From positions 1 through 22,763 of the forward strand of contig JAIMZO010000004.1 in NCBI GenBank assembly GCA_020054965.1: a stretch of 22,763 nucleotides of DNA, in the 5' to 3' direction. Shown one piece after another: positions 14,265-22,665 of this stretch. Every line of letters begins with the position of its first letter. The first letter of the stretch is position 1. Below the pieces are notes generated by a model. That model was given only the letters and a program-made list of their open reading frames with translations, had not been told where the DNA came from and did no database searches. A program made the position numbers and the translations under genes. This DNA comes from Spirochaeta sp. (GTDB lineage Bacteria; Spirochaetota; Spirochaetia; Sphaerochaetales; Sphaerochaetaceae).

Positions 14265-14729
14265 TTATTTGGTAATCTGCACCGGTTCAGAGAGGATATC
14301 AAAGGTATCACAGACTGTTTCCAGGAAGAAAATCCTGATGCTTTGCAAGTCCATATCCCCATCATAGATTCCCTGGTCCTCACGGGTACTGTCAGAGTAC
14401 ACAAAACCCCTGAGCTCTGAGAAATTCCCTTTGGTCTGGTACTCGTCCTGCAACTCCCTCAAGGATATTCCCATCGTATAGGAGAGCGCTCTGAGGTCTT
14501 CCTTTTCAAGAGAAACAGCCAAGATAATAGCTCCATCTCTCTTCACTATCATCGAGTAAGGGATGGAAACAAGTTGCTCACCATTCCTGCATGCGGGATT
14601 CTTGAGCAAGGTGCAGACCAAGGGACCGCACTTCCATATTTCATCAGGCATGATACCATCTCTCTCATCTGGAAAGGTGTGCCAGATAAGGGGATCAATC
14701 ATGGGCTGGATAGTAGCATCTAGGTTCAT
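14265..14729 (-). CDS. Hypothetical protein, 154 residues
   Basis: The family was not recognised. The product is soluble, with no signal peptide or membrane segment, acidic and mixed alpha/beta in character. Visible features are a proline- and tryptophan-containing N-terminus (PLIWHTFPDERDG), two cysteines near CGPLVCTLL plus CRNGEQL, and an acidic C-terminal region ending FDILSEPVQITK. A good ribosome-binding site (GAGGAGG) precedes ATG by six bases, supporting real expression. It lies 53 bases downstream of the YihY-like gene on the same strand, so it may be co-transcribed, but no role can be assigned. Confidence 0.7.
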   Translation of the reverse strand: MNLDATIQPMIDPLIWHTFPDERDGIMPDEIWKCGPLVCTLLKNPACRNGEQLVSIPYSMIVKRDGAIILAVSLEKEDLRALSYTMGISLRELQDEYQTKGNFSELRGFVYSDSTREDQGIYDGDMDLQSIRIFFLETVCDTFDILSEPVQITK

Positions 14730-14782
14730 GGGAGCCTCCTCATAGAGAGTATCCTTTGTTGCTGGAAAGAGGCAAGCACTCT

Positions 14783-16024
14783 CTAGATTCTTTGCAACAG
14801 TTGTTCAATTGTAAGATTCCCCAACGCAGCAACGCCCTTATCCTGGACCTGCCCAGCTACCGCCTCACCGGCAGTATCGTGCTCAACCTCATCGATGGTT
14901 TCCATACCATACAACCCTCTTACCAAGTCCTGGAGACGAAGGGTATCAAGCGGTTGCTTGGGGATATAACTGGTTTGACTGTTGTTGGTGGGGGTGATGA
15001 ACTCCAGTTTAGTCAGGAGTCCCAGGAAACCCTGCAACCGATTGTAGGGAATCGCGAGGCGGTCAAGCAACTCCTTGGTGGAGGTAGCACCCTTCCCTTC
15101 ACGAAAGTTGCTCCCAATGAGCATCATGATGTTGGTCCCTTCAGATAACTGCAGTGCTGGGCTTTGGGGCAACCCACGGAAACTGGAAACATCTGGCTTG
15201 AACTGGTGCACATAGGCAAGCTCCACACTGAAGAAGACTGTTGCCCAAAAAACATAACAGAAGAACAAAAACAGGAAGATGGCTGCAAATGATCCATAGA
15301 TGACAGAGAACCTGCTCGCCATTGATGTCAACAAGGAGGTCAGCTTGCTGAATATATTGATCACCAACAACCCTGCAATGCTCCCAAAAATTGCTGAATC
15401 GAAACGGACCCTTGTATTGGGAACAAGGTATATGAGCATGAAAATAACCAAGGCCAAGATGAGGCTCGGGGCAATGGAAGTGACAACAACAGACCATCGG
15501 CCCAAAGTCACACCAATCAGATTGAGGTACCAGGAAGTAAGAATGGATTGTGCACTTACATACGCTGCAAGCAACAAGGTTGCTACGATCAGGAATGAAA
15601 TATAGCCTGCAAATCGTTTCAGGGCGTTCCGACTTCTGCTTGAGCGGTATATCCGGTTGATTATACTCCATACCTTGTCGATCAAGAGGACCATGGTAAT
15701 CAGGAAGGATATAAGCCCCACAACTCCCAGACTGGTCGCATTACGAGTGTATTGGGTCAAGAGGATCATCAGCTGCCCACCTGCCTCCTCTCCTGCCAGC
15801 TCCGCGAACCACTGGGAGAGAAAGTTCACCAACGGTTCCATAACACCAAAAGCATTGAAGATAGTGAAGAGAAAGGTTGCAGCAGGAACAATTGCCAAGA
15901 GTGTGGAGTAGACCAATCCCGAAGCAGAGTTGAGAAAGTTATCTTTCATGGCCTGTCTAAATACGGCTGAGAAAAATGCACTCAGCCGCTTGAGATTCTG
16001 CTGAACGGTACTTTTATAAGACAT
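14783..16024 (-). CDS. YihY/BrkB family inner-membrane protein
   Basis: A 413-residue protein with five to six hydrophobic segments in the N-terminal 280 residues. It includes the family hallmarks AMKDNFLNSASGLVYSTLLA near the start and IYGSFAAIFLFLFFCYVFW near the last segment. The C-terminal 130 residues are cytoplasmic-looking and resemble a winged-helix segment (STKELLDRLAIPYNRL). The family was once called RNase BN by mistake; its function is unknown and transport or envelope roles have been proposed. The frame also offers GTG 16030, overlapping the previous stop, but ATG 16024 has AGAGG at the better distance of eight bases. It is translationally coupled to the hydrolase gene. Confidence 0.9.
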   Translation of the reverse strand: MSYKSTVQQNLKRLSAFFSAVFRQAMKDNFLNSASGLVYSTLLAIVPAATFLFTIFNAFGVMEPLVNFLSQWFAELAGEEAGGQLMILLTQYTRNATSLGVVGLISFLITMVLLIDKVWSIINRIYRSSRSRNALKRFAGYISFLIVATLLLAAYVSAQSILTSWYLNLIGVTLGRWSVVVTSIAPSLILALVIFMLIYLVPNTRVRFDSAIFGSIAGLLVINIFSKLTSLLTSMASRFSVIYGSFAAIFLFLFFCYVFWATVFFSVELAYVHQFKPDVSSFRGLPQSPALQLSEGTNIMMLIGSNFREGKGATSTKELLDRLAIPYNRLQGFLGLLTKLEFITPTNNSQTSYIPKQPLDTLRLQDLVRGLYGMETIDEVEHDTAGEAVAGQVQDKGVAALGNLTIEQLLQRI

Positions 16025-16026
16025 GG

Positions 16027-16953
16027 TCACAGCCTCTGCTTCATCCAGGAATAGAGGTATTGTGCCGTTTGGTCCCTATTGGTTTCCTGCAATAATTCAT
16101 GCCTTGCGCCTTCAACCAAATTCAGGGTGATGTCAGAGATGCCACAACTACGGTAGAACTCGTATACCTTACGTACTCCCTTGGAGAAACCTCCTACTGG
16201 ATCCTCACTCCCACTGATGATCAAGAGAGAGAGATCAGAGGGAAGCTTCTTCGCCATCTCAGCATCATTGGCAATCTCCACCCCATCCAACAAGTCAGCA
16301 AAGAAACCCGAGGTACAGACAAATCCACACAAGGGATCCTCTATATACTTCGCTACTTGTTCTTCATCCCGACTCAACCAATCGAATGATGTCTTTGCAT
16401 CAGGAATCTTCTTGTTGTATGCGCCAAAGCTCATCTTATCCAATTGTGTATCGGGATGCTTTGAACCATGTTTGCTGACATGACTGCGGGCAATCATCTT
16501 GCCAATCTTTCCAAGCAATCCTTGGGAAGCACCCGTACCCATGAGTATCACACCATCAAAAAGGTCAGAGTATTGCACCATGAGACTTCTTGCGAGAAAA
16601 GAACCCATGCTATGGCCAAGCAAGAAAAGACTGTGACTGGGATATTCAGCTAGGATGATATTCGTCAACTCATAGGCATCTTTCACCACTCGCTGCCAAC
16701 CATCACGCTCGGCAAACCAACCAGGGGTCTCTCCATCCCTTTTCACAGTCTCTCCATGCCCTCGATGATCAGGGGCATAGACGGCAATTCCCTTAGAATT
16801 CAGAAATGTGGCAAATTCATCATATCGTTGGCTATGTTCAGCCATACCATGAAGAATGAGAAGAACAGCCTCAACCTGTGACCCCTCTGGAACCCATACG
16901 CGATACATTACGCGTTTTCCATCGCTGCAAGACAGCTCACGGATGGTAGCCAT
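16027..16953 (-). CDS. Alpha/beta hydrolase, monoacylglycerol lipase-like
   Basis: The 308 residues form a serine hydrolase of the lysophospholipase/monoacylglycerol lipase (Hydrolase_4) type. The oxyanion HG (35-36) lies in LLILHGMAEHSQRY, the characteristic DHRGHGET follows, and the nucleophile Ser115 lies in GHSMGS. Asp251 (GSEDPVG) and His285 (GARHELL) complete a plausible triad. There is no signal peptide, so it is cytoplasmic and probably cleaves monoacylglycerols or lysophospholipids. AAGGAGG lies six bases before ATG. It heads a minus-strand unit with the YihY-like gene. Confidence 0.92.
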   Translation of the reverse strand: MATIRELSCSDGKRVMYRVWVPEGSQVEAVLLILHGMAEHSQRYDEFATFLNSKGIAVYAPDHRGHGETVKRDGETPGWFAERDGWQRVVKDAYELTNIILAEYPSHSLFLLGHSMGSFLARSLMVQYSDLFDGVILMGTGASQGLLGKIGKMIARSHVSKHGSKHPDTQLDKMSFGAYNKKIPDAKTSFDWLSRDEEQVAKYIEDPLCGFVCTSGFFADLLDGVEIANDAEMAKKLPSDLSLLIISGSEDPVGGFSKGVRKVYEFYRSCGISDITLNLVEGARHELLQETNRDQTAQYLYSWMKQRL

Positions 16954-16994
16954 TTGAGCCTCCTTCCCTATATATTTTTTTATATAATTCTCGT

Positions 16995-17000
16995 ATTATA
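16995..17000 (-). promoter_or_regulatory. Candidate -10 element for the lipase-like gene
   Basis: A perfect TATAAT on the minus strand lies in an AT-rich 112-base gap, 41 bases before the hydrolase ATG. No good -35 is present at 17 bases (TGATGT), so the promoter is only partly supported. Confidence 0.4.
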
Positions 17001-17065
17001 CTACCAGTATTATTCATACATCACAAGAAGCATTTGACTTTAGCCAAGAAAAATCAGGAGATTTC

Positions 17066-17611
17066 ATGTCCAATACTCTCTTGCTTGCCAGCGATATACA
17101 TGGCTCGATTGACGCACTCACTCTTCTTGAGCAACGGGCAAGTGAGCACCAAGCAGCATCGATCTTGATTGCAGGTGATCTCTGTCCCTCTGGTCACTCA
17201 CATTTCCAGATACTACTCAGGAATATCCCACAACTATTCCTGGTAAGGGGCAACTGTGACAGCAGCTATGACTTCAGCGATGCAGGAATACCCCTACCTC
17301 CCCAGAATAGACGCATTGAATGGCAGGGACGGTCCATATTCATGACCCACGGGGACAGGATTCACTCTCCTCTTGGTCAGAATCTGAAAGCAGGGGACAT
17401 TTTTATCAGCGGTCATACCCACATACCAAGACTCCAGAAGGGAGAGGATGGGGTCATCTGGGTGAACCCTGGGTCAACAACCTACCCAAGAACACCCCTC
17501 GGTCCTACCTTCGCTCTATTGGATGAAGAGGGAATCAATATACGCTCACTTACTGATGACCAACCAATTGCCGGTTTTCAATTCTATTTTCTTCCTAGGG
17601 CCGACCAGTAA
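17066..17611 (+). CDS. YfcE-type metallophosphoesterase
   Basis: A small calcineurin-like phosphodiesterase of 181 residues. All dimetal motifs are present: DIH (Asp10, His12), GD (37-38), GNCD (62-65), HGD (95-97) and GHTH (116-119), followed by WVNPGSTTYPR, which is typical of YfcE/MJ0936 enzymes. These hydrolyse phosphodiesters in vitro; the physiological substrate is generally unknown. AGGAG lies five bases before ATG. The 3' end overlaps the convergent AOR-like gene by 28 bases. Confidence 0.93.
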   Translation: MSNTLLLASDIHGSIDALTLLEQRASEHQAASILIAGDLCPSGHSHFQILLRNIPQLFLVRGNCDSSYDFSDAGIPLPPQNRRIEWQGRSIFMTHGDRIHSPLGQNLKAGDIFISGHTHIPRLQKGEDGVIWVNPGSTTYPRTPLGPTFALLDEEGINIRSLTDDQPIAGFQFYFLPRADQ

Positions 17612-19320
17612 GCATCAAGCAGCCGAGCCAAGGGAACTACCTGGGCTGAGCGAAAATTGCTCTTCCCATTGACCAAGAGCTGGTCAGGGAGCGAGCCATA
17701 GCAACCCTCGCGATGCAGGAGTCCATCATCAAGGGCTGCTTGCAGATGCAGAGCCTCTTCCCCATAGGAGCGCATGGCATGTGCACTGATCTCATATCCC
17801 TCTCCCAGTGAGGCCAATAAGGCCAACCTTGAGAAGTTCTTTCTTGCAAATGAGAAATGCGGGAAGTGAAAGAGTCGATGATTGAACGCAGGAAGCATAA
17901 CCCAAGGACACAAACCAACACTTTCACAGGCATAGGAGAGCTTCTGTGTATACAGGGCCCAGGAAACAAGGCGGCGCTCCCTTCCCCTGTGGTAGTGATT
18001 TCCCCATAAAAGTTCTCCCAGTACCACACTTCTCCTTCCAATGGCTACAAGCAGAGCTTGCACCGGGAGTGCACGATAATCATAAGGAGGCAAGGGTAAT
18101 CCATCAACCATGAAAGCATGCTCTGATCCCCCATACTGATTCACCAATTCGCTGAGCCCGATACCCAGTTGCTCCCCAGATCCTCTTCTATAGGCAATCG
18201 CATCAAGAAGGCGAAGATAGAGTACCGCTGTTGAACGCTGCAGGTCGGGAAGGAAGCCAAGTTTTCCTTCCCTTCGACATGCTCTTGCCCAAGCAAGCAC
18301 TGCACCGGTACTCACCACTTCAAGACCATTTTCCAGACAGCGGTGGGCAACCTGTTGTACACTTCTGCTGTCAAAAAGTTCCAGATTGGAACCCAGTGCC
18401 ATTGCACTTTCCAAATCCAGAGGTGCATGGCCCTGGCATATTGGAAATGAGGGATCGTCAAGAGGTGTCCCTTTCGGCACACTGCGGGTGCATAGTCCCC
18501 AAAGCCTACCATCAACACGCGTGGAATATGTATCAATTGCAGCCCATCCATGATGGTTTGCTTTGGAAAGCAAGGCGATTGACCCCTCCTGGGCTATTGC
18601 CTTTCCCATCCTGGTCTTTCCAAGGTCCTTCAGATAGGATTGGTTCAGGAGACCCAATCTATGGGAATCATAGGCTTCCCTGCCATGGCTATGGGGAGAC
18701 AACGCAAAAAACTTGATATTCTTCATCCCGCAGACACAACCGACCCCGCCTTGGGTTATATTCTGGTTGTTTGCATAGAGTGAGGCAAAGGGCACAAAGT
18801 GTTCCCCTGCAGGGCCTATGACAACCATGTGCTCTTTCCCTACTTTCTTTGCAACCTCAATTGTGGTGAGATTATGATACATCTCAGCATCGCTGAAGGT
18901 AACTTCCCCATCAGCAATGGAAAAGCTGCACAACTTTCTGCTACGGCCGGTTATCACCAATGCAGCATACCCACAACCTACAATGGCCTCTGCGAGAGAA
19001 GAAGTTTCGCTGGAGACTGACAGAGCTCCAGTGACAGGACTCTTGGTTACCACGGTGAAGGAGTTGCAGTAGCTCAGTGGTATGTCGACTGCCGCACCAG
19101 GTGCAAATACCACAGGATTACCCCGCTCATAGCACTCCTTCCCGAGCTGGTCATATTCTGCAAAACGGTCCCAGAGCATCAGGGCAAGCAATCTCCCCCC
19201 GAGGTAGCGCTTCGCATCTTCCTCTTCCATCGGTATGCTTGTATATGTTTCTGATTCCAAATCTATATGTAGTATGAAACGTTGGCGATAGGGAAACGCC
19301 AGATGAAGCTTCTTCCTCAT
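17584..19320 (-). CDS. Aldehyde:ferredoxin oxidoreductase (AOR) homologue with degenerate cluster motif
   Basis: The 578-residue protein follows the AOR family from end to end: GGRLLALMLWDRF, TKSPVTGALSVSS, a GYAALVITGRS strand, VIGPAGEHFVPFASLY and GGVGCVCGMKNIKFFAL, matching the N-terminal tungstopterin-binding domain. AORs hold a 4Fe-4S cluster with CxxCxxxC plus a late cysteine. Here the equivalent stretch is GLCTRSVPKG: Cys277 remains, but Ser280 and Gly284 replace the other two. The late cysteine is kept (Cys471 in VGLCPW). A standard cluster is therefore unlikely. ATG 19320 is chosen; TTG 19326 is possible and better spaced from an AGGT. No pterin-cofactor genes lie nearby. Confidence 0.82.
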   Translation of the reverse strand: MRKKLHLAFPYRQRFILHIDLESETYTSIPMEEEDAKRYLGGRLLALMLWDRFAEYDQLGKECYERGNPVVFAPGAAVDIPLSYCNSFTVVTKSPVTGALSVSSETSSLAEAIVGCGYAALVITGRSRKLCSFSIADGEVTFSDAEMYHNLTTIEVAKKVGKEHMVVIGPAGEHFVPFASLYANNQNITQGGVGCVCGMKNIKFFALSPHSHGREAYDSHRLGLLNQSYLKDLGKTRMGKAIAQEGSIALLSKANHHGWAAIDTYSTRVDGRLWGLCTRSVPKGTPLDDPSFPICQGHAPLDLESAMALGSNLELFDSRSVQQVAHRCLENGLEVVSTGAVLAWARACRREGKLGFLPDLQRSTAVLYLRLLDAIAYRRGSGEQLGIGLSELVNQYGGSEHAFMVDGLPLPPYDYRALPVQALLVAIGRRSVVLGELLWGNHYHRGRERRLVSWALYTQKLSYACESVGLCPWVMLPAFNHRLFHFPHFSFARKNFSRLALLASLGEGYEISAHAMRSYGEEALHLQAALDDGLLHREGCYGSLPDQLLVNGKSNFRSAQVVPLARLLDAYWSALGRK

Positions 19321-19384
19321 GTACAAAAGGTACCTACCTCCCAGTCGGCTGTCAATCCAGAATCATGCACTGGACTGAAACAGT

Positions 19385-19393
19385 AGTATAGCA
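19385..19393 (-). promoter_or_regulatory. Extended -10 promoter for the AOR-like gene
   Basis: The minus strand reads TGCTATACT, an extended -10 element, which would start transcription near 19378 with a leader of about 58 bases. No matching -35 was seen, as is allowed for extended -10 promoters. Confidence 0.45.
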
Positions 19394-19418
19394 CAAACCC
19401 GACAAAAACGCTTTACTC

Positions 19419-19447
19419 TTGTTTACGGGCAGACCACCTTGTATGAT
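19419..19447 (+). promoter_or_regulatory. Promoter placing transcription start at the kinase ATG
   Basis: TTGTTT (19419-19424), a 17-base spacer and TATGAT (19442-19447) form a good housekeeping-type promoter. The usual start seven bases after the -10 coincides with the A of ATG 19454. No ribosome-binding site is seen between them. Confidence 0.55.
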
Positions 19448-19453
19448 AACAAC

Positions 19454-21139
19454 ATGAAGAGCATTACCGTAACCATCAAACAACAACATCTGGAACTCCC
19501 CACCGGAGCCACCGTAGAGGAGGCCTTGGTTGAGGCAAAGGTGGTCGAATCATGCAAAGAACAGGCCTATAGAGAAAACCCGTATATTGGAGCCTTGGTG
19601 AACCATGAACTCCACTCTTGCTCGAGGTCCTTGGTTGCAGATTGCACTCTAGAACCGGTGCGACTTTTTGGAGATATGGGGAAAAGGATGTACCGACACT
19701 CCCTCTGCTACCTTCTCTGTGCCGCTGTCTCCATGCTCTACCCCAACCGGAGACTGGTTATAGGGCACTCTCTTGGTGATGGGTATTATTTCAGTTTTGA
19801 TGATGACCTTACCCTCAACAATGCAGATATCAAAGCAATCGAGAAGGCGATGTACTCCCTGGTTGAGCAGAACCTCCCCATTGAGGAGGTCCTGCTCCCC
19901 TATGAGAAAGCACTCTCATACTTTGAAAACAACCACCATGAACAGACTGCCGCCCTACTCTCCACACGCAACGACCCAAAGGTGAATCTCTATCGATTGC
20001 AGGGCTATATGGACGTCTCATACGAACCTTTGCTCAGCAAAACAGGCCTGATGCAGGTCTGGGAGCTCAAGCCGTACCAGGAGCGTGGGATGCTTCTGCG
20101 TTATCCGCGTTCACACAATATCCTTGGGCTTGACCCTTTCGTCGACAATCCCCTGCTTTTCTCCATCTACCGTGAGTACAAGGCTTGGGGATCCATTCTC
20201 AATGTTCAGTCGTTGGGCCAGCTGAATCAGATGGGCAACCAGAACACCGTTGAGTCCTTCATCCGACTTGCTGAAGCATTGCAACAAAAAAAGATTGCGA
20301 ACATTGCAGACCAGATACACCTCCATAGCAGTGTAAAAGCAGTTCTTATCGCTGGGCCTTCCTCATCTGGGAAGACCACGTTTGCCCATAAGCTGTCAAT
20401 TCAATTACAGGTCCTGGGTAAAAAAACCATCAAGATATCGTTGGACAACTACTATCTTCCTCCAGATCAAGCACCAAAAGATGAAGAAGGAAAGCCTGAT
20501 CTTGAAGCTCTTGAGGCACTTGATGTTGCCCGGTTCCAAGAGGATTTGGCAAATCTCTTTGCAAAGAAGGAAGTACATCTTCCCCTGTATGATTTCAGGA
20601 CACTTACCCGTACCTATGAGGAGCAACCCGTACATTTGGATAAGCGGACCATCTTGATCATTGAGGGAATTCATGGGATGAATCCCAAGCTGACGGAGAG
20701 CTTGGATAAGGAGTTGCTCTTCAGGGTCTACATCTCGGCCTTGACCCAACTGAATCTCGATGACCATAACCGAATCAGCACCACGGACAACCGGATCATA
20801 CGACGCATAATCCGTGACAACAGAACCCGTGGAGCAAATGCAACAGCCACCTTGCATATGTGGCCTTCAGTCGAACGGGGAGAAAACAAATACATCTTCC
20901 CGTACCAGAACAATGCCAATGTCATGATCAATAGTGCATTGGACTATGAACTAGGGGTACTCACCACCTACGCACAACCGTTGTTGAAGATGGTAAAACC
21001 CTCAGCAGGGGCTGCCTATGAGACAGCGAGAAGATTGCTCAGGTTCTTGGAGCATGTCAATCCGATTCCCGATACCTTGGTACCCGAGGACTCCTTACTC
21101 AGGGAGTTCATTGGGGGAAGTGAATTCGGGGTTATTTGA
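19454..21139 (+). CDS. Nucleoside kinase with TGS/ThrRS-like N-terminus and uridine-kinase domain
   Basis: This 561-residue protein joins an N-terminal TGS-like domain (about 1-65) and a threonyl-tRNA-synthetase-like second domain (about 70-220, with IGHSLGDGYYFSF) to a C-terminal P-loop kinase of the uridine kinase/phosphoribulokinase family. The kinase part has Walker A GPSSSGKT (301-308), SLDNYYLP and the IIEGIHGM segment. Such fusions are common in Thermotogae, Firmicutes and spirochaetes and are annotated as nucleoside kinases; the role of the N-terminal part is not settled. TTG 19439 is an in-frame alternative, but neither start has a ribosome-binding site, and ATG 19454 may begin a leaderless message. 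The uxaE-like gene follows after 18 bases. Confidence 0.88.
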   Translation: MKSITVTIKQQHLELPTGATVEEALVEAKVVESCKEQAYRENPYIGALVNHELHSCSRSLVADCTLEPVRLFGDMGKRMYRHSLCYLLCAAVSMLYPNRRLVIGHSLGDGYYFSFDDDLTLNNADIKAIEKAMYSLVEQNLPIEEVLLPYEKALSYFENNHHEQTAALLSTRNDPKVNLYRLQGYMDVSYEPLLSKTGLMQVWELKPYQERGMLLRYPRSHNILGLDPFVDNPLLFSIYREYKAWGSILNVQSLGQLNQMGNQNTVESFIRLAEALQQKKIANIADQIHLHSSVKAVLIAGPSSSGKTTFAHKLSIQLQVLGKKTIKISLDNYYLPPDQAPKDEEGKPDLEALEALDVARFQEDLANLFAKKEVHLPLYDFRTLTRTYEEQPVHLDKRTILIIEGIHGMNPKLTESLDKELLFRVYISALTQLNLDDHNRISTTDNRIIRRIIRDNRTRGANATATLHMWPSVERGENKYIFPYQNNANVMINSALDYELGVLTTYAQPLLKMVKPSAGAAYETARRLLRFLEHVNPIPDTLVPEDSLLREFIGGSEFGVI

Positions 21140-21157
21140 GTAGATAGGAGAACCTAC

Positions 21158-22651
21158 ATGGAAATCTATGAGGAACGTACATTGAATATTCCGCATCTTG
21201 AGAGTCGGCTGAAGAGCCAGGTATTTGTATATGAGAAATCACGCACCAACCTTGGCAGTTGTACGATTGCCATGATCAAGGCAGGAGAGAACCGGCATCT
21301 CATTGCCTCTGGTTCTGGTCCGATATTCGATGAACTGGAAGGAGAGGCAGAGCAGAATTGCAAAATTTGTCCACTGAACCATGAGAATCGCCTGGTCTTG
21401 AATACCTATCTGCCGTTTACGCATCCGGTTGCAAACACAACCAAACGACCATCCATTGGGTTGGGAGACCGCATCGGCTTGGCCACCCCTGGACATATCA
21501 GGGCATTGGAAGGCACCTCGTTTTTCCCAATTTTTGCACAACAGAGCATCAGGGAGTTGAACTTCACCAACAGGACCTTCAATGATGTGATTGATGCCGC
21601 TTCCTATGCAGTATTCCAAGAGGGGTATACCTATGGTTTTGGGGCCGATGGTGACCACTTGAAAAAAAGTGAGGAGATCAAGAAAGCCCTGGAGGATGGT
21701 GCTACCATGATCACCCTGGACTCTTCAGAACAGATAGATCCCACCATCCAGAACCTGGACGATCAGGAACTTCTTGCACGCTATGAAGCATTGGACAGTG
21801 AGATACGGAAGGTATATGAAGGTTTGTATGCAGACCAGGAATATACGGTTGGAACATTAACACTGAAGCTTGACCTCCCCACGTTGAGACGTGATATCCT
21901 GACTTACCATAGAGCGCTCGATTTCATACAGATCATTTATGAACAGCATATATTGCACTCAGAGCGACCGATAGACTTTGAGATTTCCATTGATGAGACT
22001 GACACCCCAACCGACCCAAGGAGCCATCTTTTCATTGCCATGGAATTCAAGCGACGGCATGTACGTATCTCCACCCTTGCTCCGCGGTTTGTAGGGCAAT
22101 TCCAGAAGGGCATAGACTACATCGGGGACACTGCTGAGTTCGAAAGGCAACTGGCCTTGCATGTTGCTATCGCAAAGCAGTACCGCTACCGACTCAGTAT
22201 CCACTCAGGCAGTGACAAATTCTCCATTTTCCCGATCCTAGCCCGGACGATCAAGGGAAGCTTCCATGTCAAGACAGCGGGTACCAATTGGCTTGAAGCG
22301 GTTCGCCTGGTCGCCCAGAAGGATCCTGCTCTCTATCGGAGGATGCACGCACATGCACTCAGACGTTTTGACGATGCGAAAGCCTTCTATCATGTTACCA
22401 CTGACCTGGAGAAAATACAGGATTTGGAGTCAATGAAAGACGAGGACCTACCCTCCTACCTCGATGATGACAATGCCCGGCAGTTGCTTCATATTACCTA
22501 CGGGTATCTGCTTGAGGATGAGGATGAAAAAGGAAAGAAACTGTTCAAGGATGCCTTCTTCAGCTTGATCTCCAGGGAAGAAGAGCATTACAAGCAATTA
22601 CTCGATACACATATAAGCAGACATCTTTCCTTACTTGGGTTCAAGAAGTAA
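21158..22651 (+). CDS. uxaE: Tagaturonate epimerase family protein
   Basis: The 497 residues match the UxaE family, which interconverts D-tagaturonate and D-fructuronate and so links galacturonate and glucuronate catabolism in Thermotoga-like pathways. Recognised stretches are GLGDRIGLATPGH (101-113), FGADGDHLKK (161-170), DFEISIDETDTPT and SIHSGSDKFSIFP. His113, Asp166, His167 and the later histidines could bind the metal. AGGAGA lies seven bases before ATG. It is probably co-transcribed with the kinase gene. A group II intron end begins 14 bases after its stop, on the other strand. Family assignment comes from recalled motifs, not alignment. Confidence 0.82.
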   Translation: MEIYEERTLNIPHLESRLKSQVFVYEKSRTNLGSCTIAMIKAGENRHLIASGSGPIFDELEGEAEQNCKICPLNHENRLVLNTYLPFTHPVANTTKRPSIGLGDRIGLATPGHIRALEGTSFFPIFAQQSIRELNFTNRTFNDVIDAASYAVFQEGYTYGFGADGDHLKKSEEIKKALEDGATMITLDSSEQIDPTIQNLDDQELLARYEALDSEIRKVYEGLYADQEYTVGTLTLKLDLPTLRRDILTYHRALDFIQIIYEQHILHSERPIDFEISIDETDTPTDPRSHLFIAMEFKRRHVRISTLAPRFVGQFQKGIDYIGDTAEFERQLALHVAIAKQYRYRLSIHSGSDKFSIFPILARTIKGSFHVKTAGTNWLEAVRLVAQKDPALYRRMHAHALRRFDDAKAFYHVTTDLEKIQDLESMKDEDLPSYLDDDNARQLLHITYGYLLEDEDEKGKKLFKDAFFSLISREEEHYKQLLDTHISRHLSLLGFKK

Positions 22652-22665
22652 ACAGGATATTCAGA

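Noticed and set aside
19320..19352. Second leaderless promoter (TTGACA-17-TACCTT) before the AOR-like ATG
   Set aside because: The -35 is perfect but the -10 matches only three bases; the extended -10 at 19385-19393 is the better candidate.
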